The position numbers and the translations under genes were made by a program. Of a stretch of 18,450 nucleotides of DNA, positions 8,811 through 17,511 are shown one piece after another. The notes below the pieces were generated by a model. That model had not been told where the DNA came from and made no database searches. It worked only from the letters and a program-made list of their open reading frames with translations. The stretch comes from Phoronis ovalis (taxonomy: Eukaryota; Phoronida; Phoronidae). The stretch lies in NCBI GenBank assembly GCA_028565635.1, contig JAOXYB010018085.1, forward strand, positions 1 to 18,450, in the 5' to 3' direction. The stretch's first letter is position 1. Every line of letters begins with the position of its first letter.

Positions 8811-11131
8811 ATGCCCATCCAATGTGTAGGATTATATTTTTTTAACATTATTGGATTTTTACATTAGAACAGAATAGAACACATCATGCATTATAACCTG
8901 GTTTATGACTGTTTTGGTGGGGTACTCTTATTCAAAGTGACTGAATGTGCTGTCCGATGCGTTACACCTGCGGAGTACTGACCATATTTTTAGATGAGGA
9001 TATGCAGCCCAAACTCAAAATATACACCCATTTTTTATGTTTTCAGTCTCAAAAATTGACCCATTTTTACGGTTTTCTGTCATAAAAAGGATCAATTTTT
9101 AAGTTTTTTCATTGCGGCTATAAACGTAATGTGACACGCCCTCTCAGGAACATCAGTTGCAAGTAATCGAGTCAACATTATACATAACCTTTAATTCGAC
9201 TCTGTACTGAATATGGAGCTAATCGGATATAAACTGATGCAGCTATTGCGGTACACAGAAAGTGTTACACACGTTAAAAAATGTTGAAGATTCGTACCAG
9301 CATTTGACCTACTTGTCAAGGTCATTTTGAAATGTCACCTAGCCTGTTACGCCAACCTACCTATAGCCATCCTAGAACCACCTTTGAATCATCCAGGCAG
9401 AGCTTCATCTTCGCGGCTATAGACGCAACATTATGTGCCCTCTAGGGAACAAACATGGCTGCCAGTCGGCCATATTGGAAGTAATCTGGGCCACAATTAC
9501 ACATATCTTGTACTGTTACCTGTACTTACCCTGTGCCAAATATGAAGCTGATCGGATAAAAACTGAAGCTGTTATTACGATGTGAAATCTCAAGAACCAA
9601 CATGGCTACCAGTCGGCCATATTGAAGTAATCCAGATCAATATTATATATATAACCTGTACTTGTCCTGTACTTACTTTGTACCGAATATGGAGCTGATC
9701 AGATAAAAAATGATGCAGTTATTATGAGACAAAGAAAGTGTTGAAGTATCGTACCGGCATTTGACCTACTTGTATAGGTCATTTTACAATGTCACCAAGC
9801 CTATTACACCCACCAACCTATAGTCTTCCTAGATCCACCTATGAATCGTCCAGGTAGGGCTTCATCTTCGCGGCTATAAGCAAAACGTTACGTGCCCTCT
9901 CGGGAACAAAGAAAGCCGCCAGTCGGCCATATTGGAAGTAATCTAGGTCAAAAGTACACATAGCATGTACTGTGACCTGGACTTACTCTGTGCCGAATAT
10001 AAAACTGACCAAATAAAAACAAGCTGTTATTATGACGTGCAATCTTGTATATAACCTGTACTTTGTCCTGTACTTACTGTGTACCGAATATAGAGCTGAT
10101 CAGATAAAAACTGAAGCAGTTATTGCGAGACAAAGAAAATGTACGCACCGCAAAAAATGTCCAAGAATCGTTTCGGCATTTGACCTACTTGTCTAGCTCA
10201 TTTTAAAATGTCACCTAGCCTGTTACGCCCACCAACCTTTGGGCTTCCTAGAACCACCTTTGAATCGTCCAGGCAGCGCTTCGTCTTCGTGGCTATAGAC
10301 ACAATGTTACATGCCCTCTCGAAAACAAACATGGCTGCCAGTCGGCCATATTGAAAGTAATCTAGGTCAATATTATACATAACCTGTACTTTGTCCTGTA
10401 CTTACCTTGCACAGAATATGGAGCTGATCAGATAAAACCTGATGCAGTTATTGTGAGTCAAAAGAAATTGTTACATCCGGCAAAAAAATGCCGAAGTTTC
10501 GTAACGGCATTTGACCTACTTGTCAAGGTCATTTTAACATGTCACCTACACTATTACGCCCACCAACCTATAGTCTTCCTAGATCCACCTATCAATCGTG
10601 CAGGTAGGGCTTTGTCTTCGCAGCTATAAATGCACCAGTCGGCCATGTTGGAAGCAATCTGGGTCAATATTATAAATAACCTGTACTTTGTGCTGTACTT
10701 ACTGTGTACCGAATATGGAGCTGATCGGATAAAAACAAAAGCAGTTATTGTGAGACAAAAAAATCTTACGCAAAATATGTCCAAGAATCGTTGCGGCATT
10801 TGACCTACTTGTCAAGGTCATTTTAAAATGTCACTTAGTCTATGGCCTTCCTAGAACCACCTTTGAATCGTCCAGGGAGTGCTATAGATGCAACGTTACG
10901 TGCCCTCTCAGGAACAAACATGGCCGCCAGTCGGCCATACTGGAAGTAATCAAGGTCAAAAGTAAAACAGACCTGCTCTTTGACCTGTATTTACCCTGTG
11001 CCGAATATGAAGCTGATCGGGCAAAACTGAAGCTGTTATCGCAAGACAAAGAAAGTGTTACATACGACAACAACAACGACGACGATGCCTTCACTACGAC
11101 TATATGCCCAGCCACTATGGTGGATGGGCAT
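8811..11131. mobile_element. TIR-bounded 2.3-kb insertion carrying a tandem array
   Basis: ATGCCCATCCA at 8811-8821 is matched by its exact reverse complement at 11121-11131. These 11-bp ends lie where the LINE coding signal stops and resumes, so they mark or nearly mark the boundaries of an insertion. The left 280 bp are AT-rich and non-coding, with several CCCATTTTT-like words. The remainder is a tandem array, then a short ACA/ACG simple repeat (near 11068-11088). No transposase frame exists, so it would be non-autonomous. No clear target duplication is visible, though 8792-8810 contains its own small palindrome (AGACAT...ATGTCT). The architecture resembles bivalve pearl-type elements, which have terminal inverted repeats around core tandem repeats. 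That comparison rests on organisation, not on sequence identity. Confidence 0.65.
9105..11085 (+). repeat. Tandem array of about six diverged units
   Basis: Successive units begin near a GCGGCTATA-like word at about 9113, 9412, 9871, 10289, 10619 and 10880 (the last two degraded). Shared blocks occur in fixed order: GTGCCCTCTC.GGAACAAAC, CCAGTCGGCCATATTGG, CCTGTACTTAC, GAATATGGAGCTGATCGGAT, GCAGTTATT, GGCATTTGACCTACTTGT, AAATGTCACCTAGCCT and CCACCTTTGAATCGTCCAGG. The CATTTGACCTACTTGT block starts at 9301, 9758, 10177, 10508 and 10797, so the period varies: 457, 419, 331 and 289. Units 2 and 3 are longer because an inner segment (CCTGTACTT to GCTGATC) is duplicated within them. Units differ by many substitutions, so the array is old. 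Minus-strand frames inside it are repeat artefacts. Confidence 0.88.
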
Positions 11132-11425
11132 AAAAATGAAACAAAATTTCTTCAGTGTGAGAATAAGAAATCACTGGTACAATTTTCCAGATAATGTGGT
11201 AGACTCTGAATCAGTTAATCAATTTAAAAATAGACTAGACCTATATTGGAGATTAAAAGACAATGAGGAAACACTAGCTCATTAATTTGTAAGTGCAAAT
11301 GTAAGTGCTCCAAATTCATACACCATATTTTAGCTGTAAAACAGGACTTGACTCACATCAAGCCCAAGCTTCCACAAATAGGAGACTCTTTAGACTTGAC
11401 GGTGTAAAGCAGATATCAGTCTATC
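11132..11425 (+). pseudogene. Dead non-LTR retrotransposon, right half and 3' UTR
   Basis: The frame from 11136 reads NFFSVRIRNHWYNFPDNVV (from about 11143), followed by SVNQFKNRLD and a closing W near 11252. It stops at about 11285. This is the terminal segment of CR1/L2-like LINE proteins, which typically reads like FFxxRVxxxWNxLPxxVV...SVNxFKxRLDxxW. It takes up where the left half (ending about 8795) leaves off, with almost no residues missing. The following 140 bp (CACATCAAGCCCAAGC... to about 11425) probably represent the element's 3' untranslated tail, although that end is inferred. It lies about 65 bp from the end of the PDRG1 coding region on the other strand. Confidence 0.78.
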
Positions 11426-11489
11426 ACTAAATGGTATGCTAGCACACTTCATGTTAAATTATTATAATAATATAACTGTCATATGACTG

Positions 11490-11653
11490 CTACCTATTGA
11501 GGATGCTGTTAATAGCTTTCATCTCATCTTTTGACAGTGGTTCTAAATCAAAGCCTGTAACTTTTTCTTCATTTTGCAAGTCTCTGAGTTTATTAACTTT
11601 AGGCTTCAATGTTTTCCTAAGATCTTCAATTTCATGATCAAGCTCCTTGTGAT
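11490..11653 (-). other. PDRG1: PDRG1 coding exon 3 with stop
   Basis: 164 nt, starting after TTATTACAG|ATCACAAGG and coding for Asp79 to Arg132 and the stop. It carries the second coiled-coil helix (HKELDHEIEDLRKTL) and the C-terminal PLSKDEMKAI motif. Confidence 0.94.
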
Positions 11654-13949
11654 CTGTAATAATAAGACACAACTTTCATAATTCAACAAAAGACAAAAAA
11701 CACTGTATTACAGATAAATGCTGTTGTACATATATCCAGTGTAAAATTTACCAGCAGAGTATTCAGAAAAAATTCTGAAGCAATGATGGATGTTTTACAC
11801 AACTGCTATGACCAGTGAATCTCTTTGTTAACTTTTTAACTAAATGAATATACAAAATTTTAATATTTTTGAATCCAATTCTATAATTGTACACCATCAG
11901 TTTTTATTTTTCGCACATCGGCCAATCAACTACATGTACACAGAGAACCAGTCTGACAGGTTCAAGCTATGGACACTTAAGACATCTTTATGCCAGGGAT
12001 ATTCATCAACATTAATTTAAATATTATATGTTTCAATAGGTGAGTCAATTAAAGTGTATATTAAATATTATAACCATTATACTAAGTACTATCATGTGGT
12101 GTAAAGTAAACTAAATGGCCAATAGACCATTTGTATCCACTTGGTGGAGCCACCAGTCGTGGATCCAAATGTTCCCAGCATGTTGCACGTTGTGAATGAA
12201 CTATGACGTAGGTCTTTACAAAAGGATGTATTATCCGGTTCCTTCGCATAGTGGACCAAATCAAAAAAAATATTACCTTTTTTTGTCCAACAAATGCCTT
12301 TTTTGCAATTTATATTAGTATTTCAATACATTTGTATTAATATTCTATTACACTTTGATTAAATTTCACCACTTAATGCATATCTGAAATCGAGTATTCA
12401 ACTGAGGATGCTGGGATCAAAAGGGTGCTGCCCTCAAGCGCATGCAAATAGTCTACTATTTTATTTATTTTTTCACAAAAACAGATTCAGATCATATCTA
12501 CACACATGCATTTATCAAATGCAATAAAAATGTTTCCACTTATGTGTCTGCACTAATTTGAGCATATTTGAACATGAAACTAAAAAATATATGAACATAT
12601 TACTTAGAAGCAGAATCATTAGGAAACGGGTGTCACCAAGATGGCAAGCGCTTACACAAATGGTGTGATCGATCACATCCAATCATGTTTGAGAATTACA
12701 TGCATAAGCGCAGCCTAAACATCTACTCTCCTGTAATGGCTTACACATAGCCAATCAAATTATGTTTACATGTGAATTTGCGAAGAAATTATGATAGAAT
12801 TACGTTACAAAATGTTGGTCGGAGTAGTAAGAGTTATTTTTTAATGCATCTTAGATAGAATGCTATAAATTCTTTAAAGGATACAGTGATACATTTCACA
12901 AGAGAAGTTTGCTATTTTCTCCTAATAATGAGAGGTAGTGGCAATCTACCTAGATATGTCACCACGTCAGTGCTTAACAGTGAATATTAATGCATTGTTA
13001 TTGCAATGAGTGTGCATTACACTCTAGAGACTCTGCAGTCAAGTTTTCACAACAAAAAAAACGAGTGAAAACTCTAAGCAAATGATAAATCTGTGGGATT
13101 GACAGGCCAGCATTGTTCCTTTGACATATCTGTATAGTGTCGAGCACCCACTTTATCTAGCTAGGTTGCCATGAATTGGTTCTAACTACTTTAGCCTAGC
13201 TACTGCTATATTGCGAGAATAAAAATCACTTGTGTATTACAAGTACCTGTTTCCAAAAGCTGCACAGTCTTTTGCTTGGGTAATTTAATAAACATGTTAC
13301 CAAAACACACCCATGTCTTGCTAGGTTTTCCTTCTTTCTTAAGACATCTGAAACATATTGAATAACATAAAAATCTCATCTTTTGACATTTAAAATGGCT
13401 GCATGCAGGTAATGCCTGGGAGACAATGTTATATACCTAATACTGAGCTTTGTACAAGGGACATTTCACCATTAGGTTAACAATTAACAAAATATCTGAA
13501 ATATGAGATAATTTACAGTGGTAGTAATTAAGTATAAGCTGGCTGAAAAGATTTACACATTTGGTATTGAGATGAAGTACTTTCTGTTGCTGTGTAGTGA
13601 TACACATATTACATGAAATTTCAGTAAATATTCACCAATATACTGCAAGATGACAGACACATGGATGACATATATTGCCACCTGTTGGAAAATTTTCTGA
13701 AAGCCTCATTCTCTTGTTACTGTTTTGAATGACAAGTCATTTGCTGAAACTTAGTGCCATTTAACAATTCTTGTTGGGAAAGATTTATAGTTCTTAGTAA
13801 TAGTACTATCCATACCTGATTGCCTCTCTAGTCTTATTTCTTTTGCGATCTAAATCAACAATTTGCTGTTTATCTGCCAAGATATTCTCAGCTGCAACTT
13901 CAATCTGACTCAAATGGCTTAAAATCCGCTTCGCTTCAGGATCAAGCAT
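11490..13949 (-). CDS. PDRG1: PDRG1, prefoldin-like co-chaperone subunit (three exons)
   Basis: Joining 13949-13816, 13347-13247 and 11653-11490 gives 399 nt, a 132-aa protein plus stop (the human protein is 133 aa). It begins MLDPEAKRIL and continues with ADKQQIVDLDRKRNKTRE in a first helix (about 1-47). A central beta-hairpin segment follows (WVCFGNMFIKLP, residues 57-68). A second charged helix is about 75-105, and the end is GFDLEPLSKDEMKAINSIL. These blocks match vertebrate PDRG1 (p53 and DNA-damage-regulated protein 1) throughout. PDRG1 is a beta-type prefoldin-fold protein of the R2TP/prefoldin-like (PAQosome) complex, which helps assemble RNA polymerases and PIKK kinases. Intron 1 is 468 bp and intron 2 is 1593 bp, both GT-AG with frame kept. 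The start is fixed by homology. No canonical AATAAA lies in the 65 bp between the stop and the LINE. GPANK1 is upstream on the same strand. Confidence 0.95.
11654..13246 (-). other. PDRG1 intron 2
   Basis: A 1593-bp GT-AG intron without a nested gene that I can support. The part near 12110-12290 (containing TTGGTGGAGCCACCAGTCG and GGATCCAAATGTTCCCAGCATG) has the feel of an old interspersed repeat, but no ends could be set. The minus-strand frame at 12082-12264 inside it is not convincing. Confidence 0.7.
13247..13347 (-). other. PDRG1: PDRG1 coding exon 2
   Basis: 101 nt coding for the last base of Arg45 to Thr78 and one base of Asp79. The acceptor is ATGTTTCAG|ATGTC and the donor ACAG|GTACTT. 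It holds the most conserved segment of the family (VCFGNMFIK). Confidence 0.93.
13816..13949 (-). other. PDRG1: PDRG1 coding exon 1
   Basis: 134 nt coding for residues 1-44 and two bases of Arg45. The donor at 13815 reads ATCAG|GTATGG on the minus strand. The ATG lies 9 nt after an acceptor-like sequence (CTTTTTTAG), so an untranslated leader must come from elsewhere. Confidence 0.93.
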
Positions 13950-13968
13950 TTTAAAGATCTAAAAAAGA
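13950..13968 (-). promoter_or_regulatory. Strong 3' splice acceptor before the PDRG1 start
   Basis: On the minus strand TTATTCTTTTTTAG ends at 13959, leaving 9 nt (ATCTTTAAA) before the ATG. The pyrimidine tract and AG are those of a good acceptor. It indicates a spliced leader exon upstream or a trans-spliced leader. Confidence 0.6.
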
Positions 13969-14732
13969 ATAAAATGTGTTTTACATATGTACAGCAATAT
14001 TTGTCTCGCCTTTGAATTATTGGGAGACATATGTATCACTTTTCCAGGGACATTAATATTTTGTGATGAGCCTATTCTCATCGTACATTACTAGTAGAGC
14101 TTCATGCAACTGGGCATACTATTTGGATACAACTAGAGGAAGAATAATCAAGTGTAAACATTTTTTATCATTTCCATTATGGGCTTGTTTGCTTTGCACA
14201 GAATTCTTGTTTTCATACTTTATAACATTTCAAATGTACCCTACCAAGTTTTGCATCAGCCCAACTGTAAAATGCATTGAAACTGGATAATTTTAAGGGA
14301 TACAGTTGGTTGTAAAATGTAACAGCATAATTAAACAAATAGTTTTGTACTTTCGGCAATATAACTATCAATCCATTCTTAGAAATTTAATGATGTCTCT
14401 GTTTCAACATTTAAGTCCTGTCAAATGATTACAAGTATAAGTTTATGCATAAAGCAAGGCGATAAGGATTTGCATTAAAGTATTTTGTGTTTTTAGTTGG
14501 CTTATCTCAAGAACATCAAGCTTTACATAATATTACAAATAACTGTATTTTCTCCAGTTAAATGTGTAATGTTCAGTCACACATATATAACAAAATGTTG
14601 TCATTTAATTAATTAGCATTTACAAAACACACACTACAGCATTATTTAAAACATATTTTCTCTGTAATATTAAAACGTATCTTTTTTTGCTGGAGTCCTC
14701 GGTTCAACAGTATAACCTTTATTTTTAATAAC
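13969..14732. other. Spacer between PDRG1 and the TA-flanked element
   Basis: This should hold the 5' leader exon and promoter of PDRG1 if these are cis-encoded, but I cannot point to either. The plus-strand frame at 14063-14290 (75 aa, Cys- and Phe-rich) matches no family I recognise and has no splice or codon support, so I do not call it a gene. Confidence 0.45.
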
Positions 14733-15367
14733 TACCGTACTTTCTCAAATAATCGCCCTGGGCAATTATTGCTTTTAGGGGGGTTGCAATTAATAGAGGG
14801 AGGCGATTAATAGAGGGGGGGCGATTATTGGACAGGGGGGATTATTAACTTCTTTGTATTCCTGGCATTAATATTTTAGTTTTTTAAATTTTTGTTTGCG
14901 ATATATAAGGAAGATTTTGAAGATTGTCAGACTATCAAACAAAATCGGCTTATTTAAGCGAAATTCTGTGTAATGGATTTTTTAAAAGAAAAACTCTTCC
15001 AAACCTTAAACGAACAGTAAGTTTATTTTGTTGAGAAATCTGTGGAGTGTATACCACCTTGCTCAATGTGGAAACACAATTATTGTGGAAGTCATTGGTA
15101 AGAAGCGCAACTCACCTCCTGTCGTACTCGGTATGGAAATTCCATAGGAAATATTATTGCATGGAGGTGACCTGAAGCTTATTTTGTAAGCCAAAACACT
15201 TATTAAAGATAGTACCATATTTCCTTAAAACCCAAAAAAGAGCTAATCAGCTACACATAATAATGAATTAAAATGTGATTATCTCGTATTAATTCAGATG
15301 GGTTTTCAACTTAACTTAGAGGGGGTGATTATTAAAGCAGGGGGAGATTGTTAGAGAAAATACGGTA
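14733..15367. mobile_element. Non-autonomous DNA transposon (MITE-like) ending in TACCGTA
   Basis: The two ends are inverted repeats of 22 bp with 19 matches: 14733 onward begins TACCGTACTTTCTC, and the right end closes with GAGAAAATACGGTA at 15367. With TA at each edge, this fits a TA target duplication as used by Tc1/mariner-type transposases, leaving CCGTA...TACGG as terminus. Just inside the left end are several tandem words like GCGATTAATAGAGGGGG. The right subterminal part has GAGGGGGTGATTATTAAAGC, giving both ends strings of G-rich/ATTATT motifs. The interior (about 14880-15300) is AT-rich with no transposase frame. It lies between GPANK1 and PDRG1 and starts about 50 bp after the GPANK1 stop. 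Confidence 0.78.
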
Positions 15368-15416
15368 TTTAAAAATCTATCACTTTTCTTTTCAATACAT
15401 GAATAAAAGACAGTCA

Positions 15417-15422
15417 TTTATT
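15417..15422 (-). terminator. GPANK1: GPANK1 polyadenylation signal next to the stop codon
   Basis: Minus-strand AATAAA starts just 1 nt after the TGA (15426-15424). Cleavage would fall roughly at 15395-15405, giving a 3' UTR of only 20-30 nt that ends before the transposon at 15367. No other canonical signal lies between the stop and the transposon. Confidence 0.65.
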
Positions 15423-15423
15423 A

Positions 15424-16503
15424 TCAAAAATCATCTGTATTCATATACTGTCTGAGATTTCTTTCCCATTTTTTATGTTTGCTAAGTTTTTTTTGTTTTG
15501 CTCGTTTATTCAGTGTTTTAGCAGTCTCTCTCCTTTCCTTCTCAACCTTTTGCTTTTTAACTGCACTGGTATCATAAGCATTAAAATGTGTTACTTTGGG
15601 TCTGTCATCTGATTTAGTGCCTAAGCCAGTCCTGTCTCTTTTAAGGATAGTTTTTACAGGAAACTTTTGTCCTTGTCCTTCTGAACCCAGCCCGTGTTCT
15701 TTATCCCAACCACTTTTCACCATCATTTTAAATCCCAAGTTATTTTCTGGAATGTAGTAAGAAGTACCAGGTAGACTAGTCTTTTTACTAAGTAAGTGAA
15801 CTGTCGATGTCTCGTGAGCTTTTTTAGATGATTCACTGAATTCAGCTTTACATAGATCACAGTAAAATTTTGCATCAATCACTTTACGTTGCCTATTGTC
15901 CAATTTCTTCTCTTGTGCACTTTGTGAAGAATATTCTCTGAAGAATTTTTGTATGTGCTTTTGGCCAGCAATTCTAGCTAAATCAACAGCTGCTTTACCA
16001 TGGTTATCACATATATGAACATCTGCTCCAAAATTCATCAAATATTTCACTACATCGAATTTCCCTGCATGGCTGGCACACATTAATGCAGTCCATCCAT
16101 AACTATCTACTACATTCACACTAACTCCACCCTCAATGCATTTCTTTACATGAGCCAATTCTCCATGTTGAGCATGTTTAAGGAAATTCCTTTCAAGCTG
16201 CAACTTGTTAATTTGTTTACCTTCTTTTTTGCTTTTGGATGATGCTATTTTTGGTGATGTCTTACTTTGTAGTTCAGTACTTAGAGCACAAGTCCTATCA
16301 TTTGTATTTTGGTCCCAGTCTGCATATTCACTTGAAATAGTTTCTTCATAAAATAGTCTTATTTCACTTCCATCTTCTTTATCATCACTGACATTTTTCT
16401 TAGAATTTTTATGAAATTCAACATCACTGTCATTGTACTTGGCTTTTACAAATGCTACTGGAAATTGGTATTTCGCAGAACTCATGTTGTGTTCCCAAAT
16501 CAT
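15424..16503 (-). CDS. GPANK1: GPANK1, G-patch and ankyrin-repeat protein
   Basis: A 359-aa protein in one coding exon, close to the length of human GPANK1 (BAT4/GPATCH10, 356 aa). Domains in order: an acidic, Ser-rich N-terminus with a conserved-looking RLFYEETI segment (49-56); a Lys-rich stretch (81-100); an ankyrin region (about 105-190) with GWTALMCASHAGKFDVVKYL; a zinc-finger-like motif C215-x2-C218...H230-x5-H236; a G-patch (about 256-298) with GLGSEGQG and LKRDRTGLG; then PKVTHFNAYD (302-311) and a basic tail with KKWERNLRQYM (344-354). All match the human protein in order. G-patch proteins usually bind RNA or activate DEAH helicases; the role of GPANK1 is poorly defined. Two ATGs are possible. 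The first (16503) has a weak context (TTTCATGA). The second (16485, Met7) has A at -3 and gives 353 aa, and I favour it. Confidence 0.96.
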   Translation of the reverse strand: MIWEHNMSSAKYQFPVAFVKAKYNDSDVEFHKNSKKNVSDDKEDGSEIRLFYEETISSEYADWDQNTNDRTCALSTELQSKTSPKIASSKSKKEGKQINKLQLERNFLKHAQHGELAHVKKCIEGGVSVNVVDSYGWTALMCASHAGKFDVVKYLMNFGADVHICDNHGKAAVDLARIAGQKHIQKFFREYSSQSAQEKKLDNRQRKVIDAKFYCDLCKAEFSESSKKAHETSTVHLLSKKTSLPGTSYYIPENNLGFKMMVKSGWDKEHGLGSEGQGQKFPVKTILKRDRTGLGTKSDDRPKVTHFNAYDTSAVKKQKVEKERRETAKTLNKRAKQKKLSKHKKWERNLRQYMNTDDF

Positions 16504-16530
16504 GAAAGATAACTGAAATAAAATTAAAAT
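16504..16530 (-). promoter_or_regulatory. Strong 3' splice acceptor before the GPANK1 start
   Basis: On the minus strand TTTTAATTTTATTTCAG ends at 16513, leaving 9 nt (TTATCTTTC) before the first ATG. The pyrimidine tract and CAG are close to ideal. The mRNA therefore probably receives its 5' end by splicing, either from a leader exon further right or from a trans-spliced leader. Confidence 0.65.
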
Positions 16531-17118
16531 AATCTATAGGACTGGGAGTGTCTTTTTTTCTGTATGTACTCACAAATTAACAAATGTTGCATATCTTCAA
16601 CTCCTATGGTTAATCAGCAGGATCGGGCACTATTTGTTCATTAATACAAAGATATGATAGTTGCTGTCCTAGTACAGTTTGACAATGTTTCATTATAATT
16701 TCTTTTTACAATTCACACATGCTAACCTGATAACAAAGAATATACGGGCAGGCTAAGAAACGTTTTATATAATACATAGTTTAGCAGTTATATAGTCCTG
16801 GCTACATGACCCCACTATCGCTTGCCTATACATAACCCTGAGGAATAAAAGTTTATACTTCTGACTAATACTTACTTTATAAATTCAATACACAAAGCCA
16901 AATGTGGTTAATGCGTGGTATTTTTAAAAAATGTCAGACGAATAGTACCACACGTACTTGGTTGTTTCCTCGTGTCTGATAATGTATCAAATCTCATACC
17001 ATTTATCAACGGCACATGGGTCGTAACGACTATAACTTATTGCAAATAGAATAATTATGGTCGTGCTCGATAAAGAAGGATTATGTTTATCAACGAAATT
17101 TAATACGGTTAATAGTCA
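16531..17118. other. Non-coding region upstream of GPANK1
   Basis: No protein frame or RNA gene is visible. It is more mixed in composition than the left of the window and may hold a leader exon or the promoter of GPANK1. I found no TATA box, initiator or donor site that decides it. Confidence 0.45.
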
Positions 17119-17511
17119 TTGAAGACCTAGTCCTGCAAGCATGACCCTACTATGGAAAGCCTACGGCTTGTCCGTAGGCGTAGGGTCATGACCGCCTCGT
17201 ATCCCCGACCAGCCGAAGTTCGAACACTTACTTTCCTAATAAATTCCATCCAAATTTTTGCTTCTGCCTATTCTGCTTCTTATACCACCGTATCCAGATA
17301 ACTTAATCAAAGATTCAACAGCACATCACTGATCAGTATAAAATCCAAAATGTACTCTTGAAGGTTTGTTAATCCATGGTATGGATATAATGCTATTGCG
17401 CATGCGTGAAAGCTAGTAGTACTTCGGCTGGTCTGAGATACGAAACGGTCATGACCGTACGGACAAGCGGAAGCCGTAAGCTGTCCATAGTAGGGTCATG
17501 TTTGAAGACCT
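17119..17511. mobile_element. Fold-back element flanked by a 10-bp direct repeat
   Basis: TTGAAGACCT occurs at 17119-17128 and again at 17502-17511, as a target duplication would. Inside, arms of about 80 bp (17140-17220 and 17421-17500) are inverted copies. The outermost 17 bp (CATGACCCTACTATGGA at 17140; its complement ends at 17500) match perfectly, and the inner edge (GACCAGCCGAAGT) matches too. The left arm also folds on itself: CATGACCCTAC (17140-17150) pairs with GTAGGGTCATG (17180-17190) around CCTACGG...CCGTAGG. An 11-nt extra segment separates the left direct repeat from the arm, so either that end has changed or the direct repeat is a coincidence. The 200-bp centre is non-coding and carries TGCGCATGCGT at 17397-17407. 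Confidence 0.72.
17397..17407. promoter_or_regulatory. NRF-1-like site
   Basis: TGCGCATGCGT closely matches the palindromic binding site of the NRF-1 family (YGCGCAYGCGCR). Such sites are common in housekeeping promoters. It lies inside the fold-back element between two divergent transcription units. Single occurrence; binding is inferred. Confidence 0.35.

Noticed and set aside
9105-11085. CRISPR-like direct repeats
   Set aside because: Units are 290-460 bp, diverged and without unique spacers of constant size, and the locus is animal DNA. It is a tandem array, not CRISPR.
10198-11115. Three minus-strand frames (60, 81 and 77 codons) in the tandem array
   Set aside because: They are translations of the repeat unit. 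They are not consistently open from unit to unit and show no common protein.
12082-12264. 60-codon minus-strand frame inside PDRG1 intron 2
   Set aside because: Not part of the PDRG1 reading frame. Exons 2 and 3 join perfectly without it, and it looks like old repeat sequence.
14063-14290. 75-codon plus-strand frame upstream of PDRG1
   Set aside because: No recognisable domain. Antisense to the likely PDRG1 leader region, with composition like the surrounding spacer.
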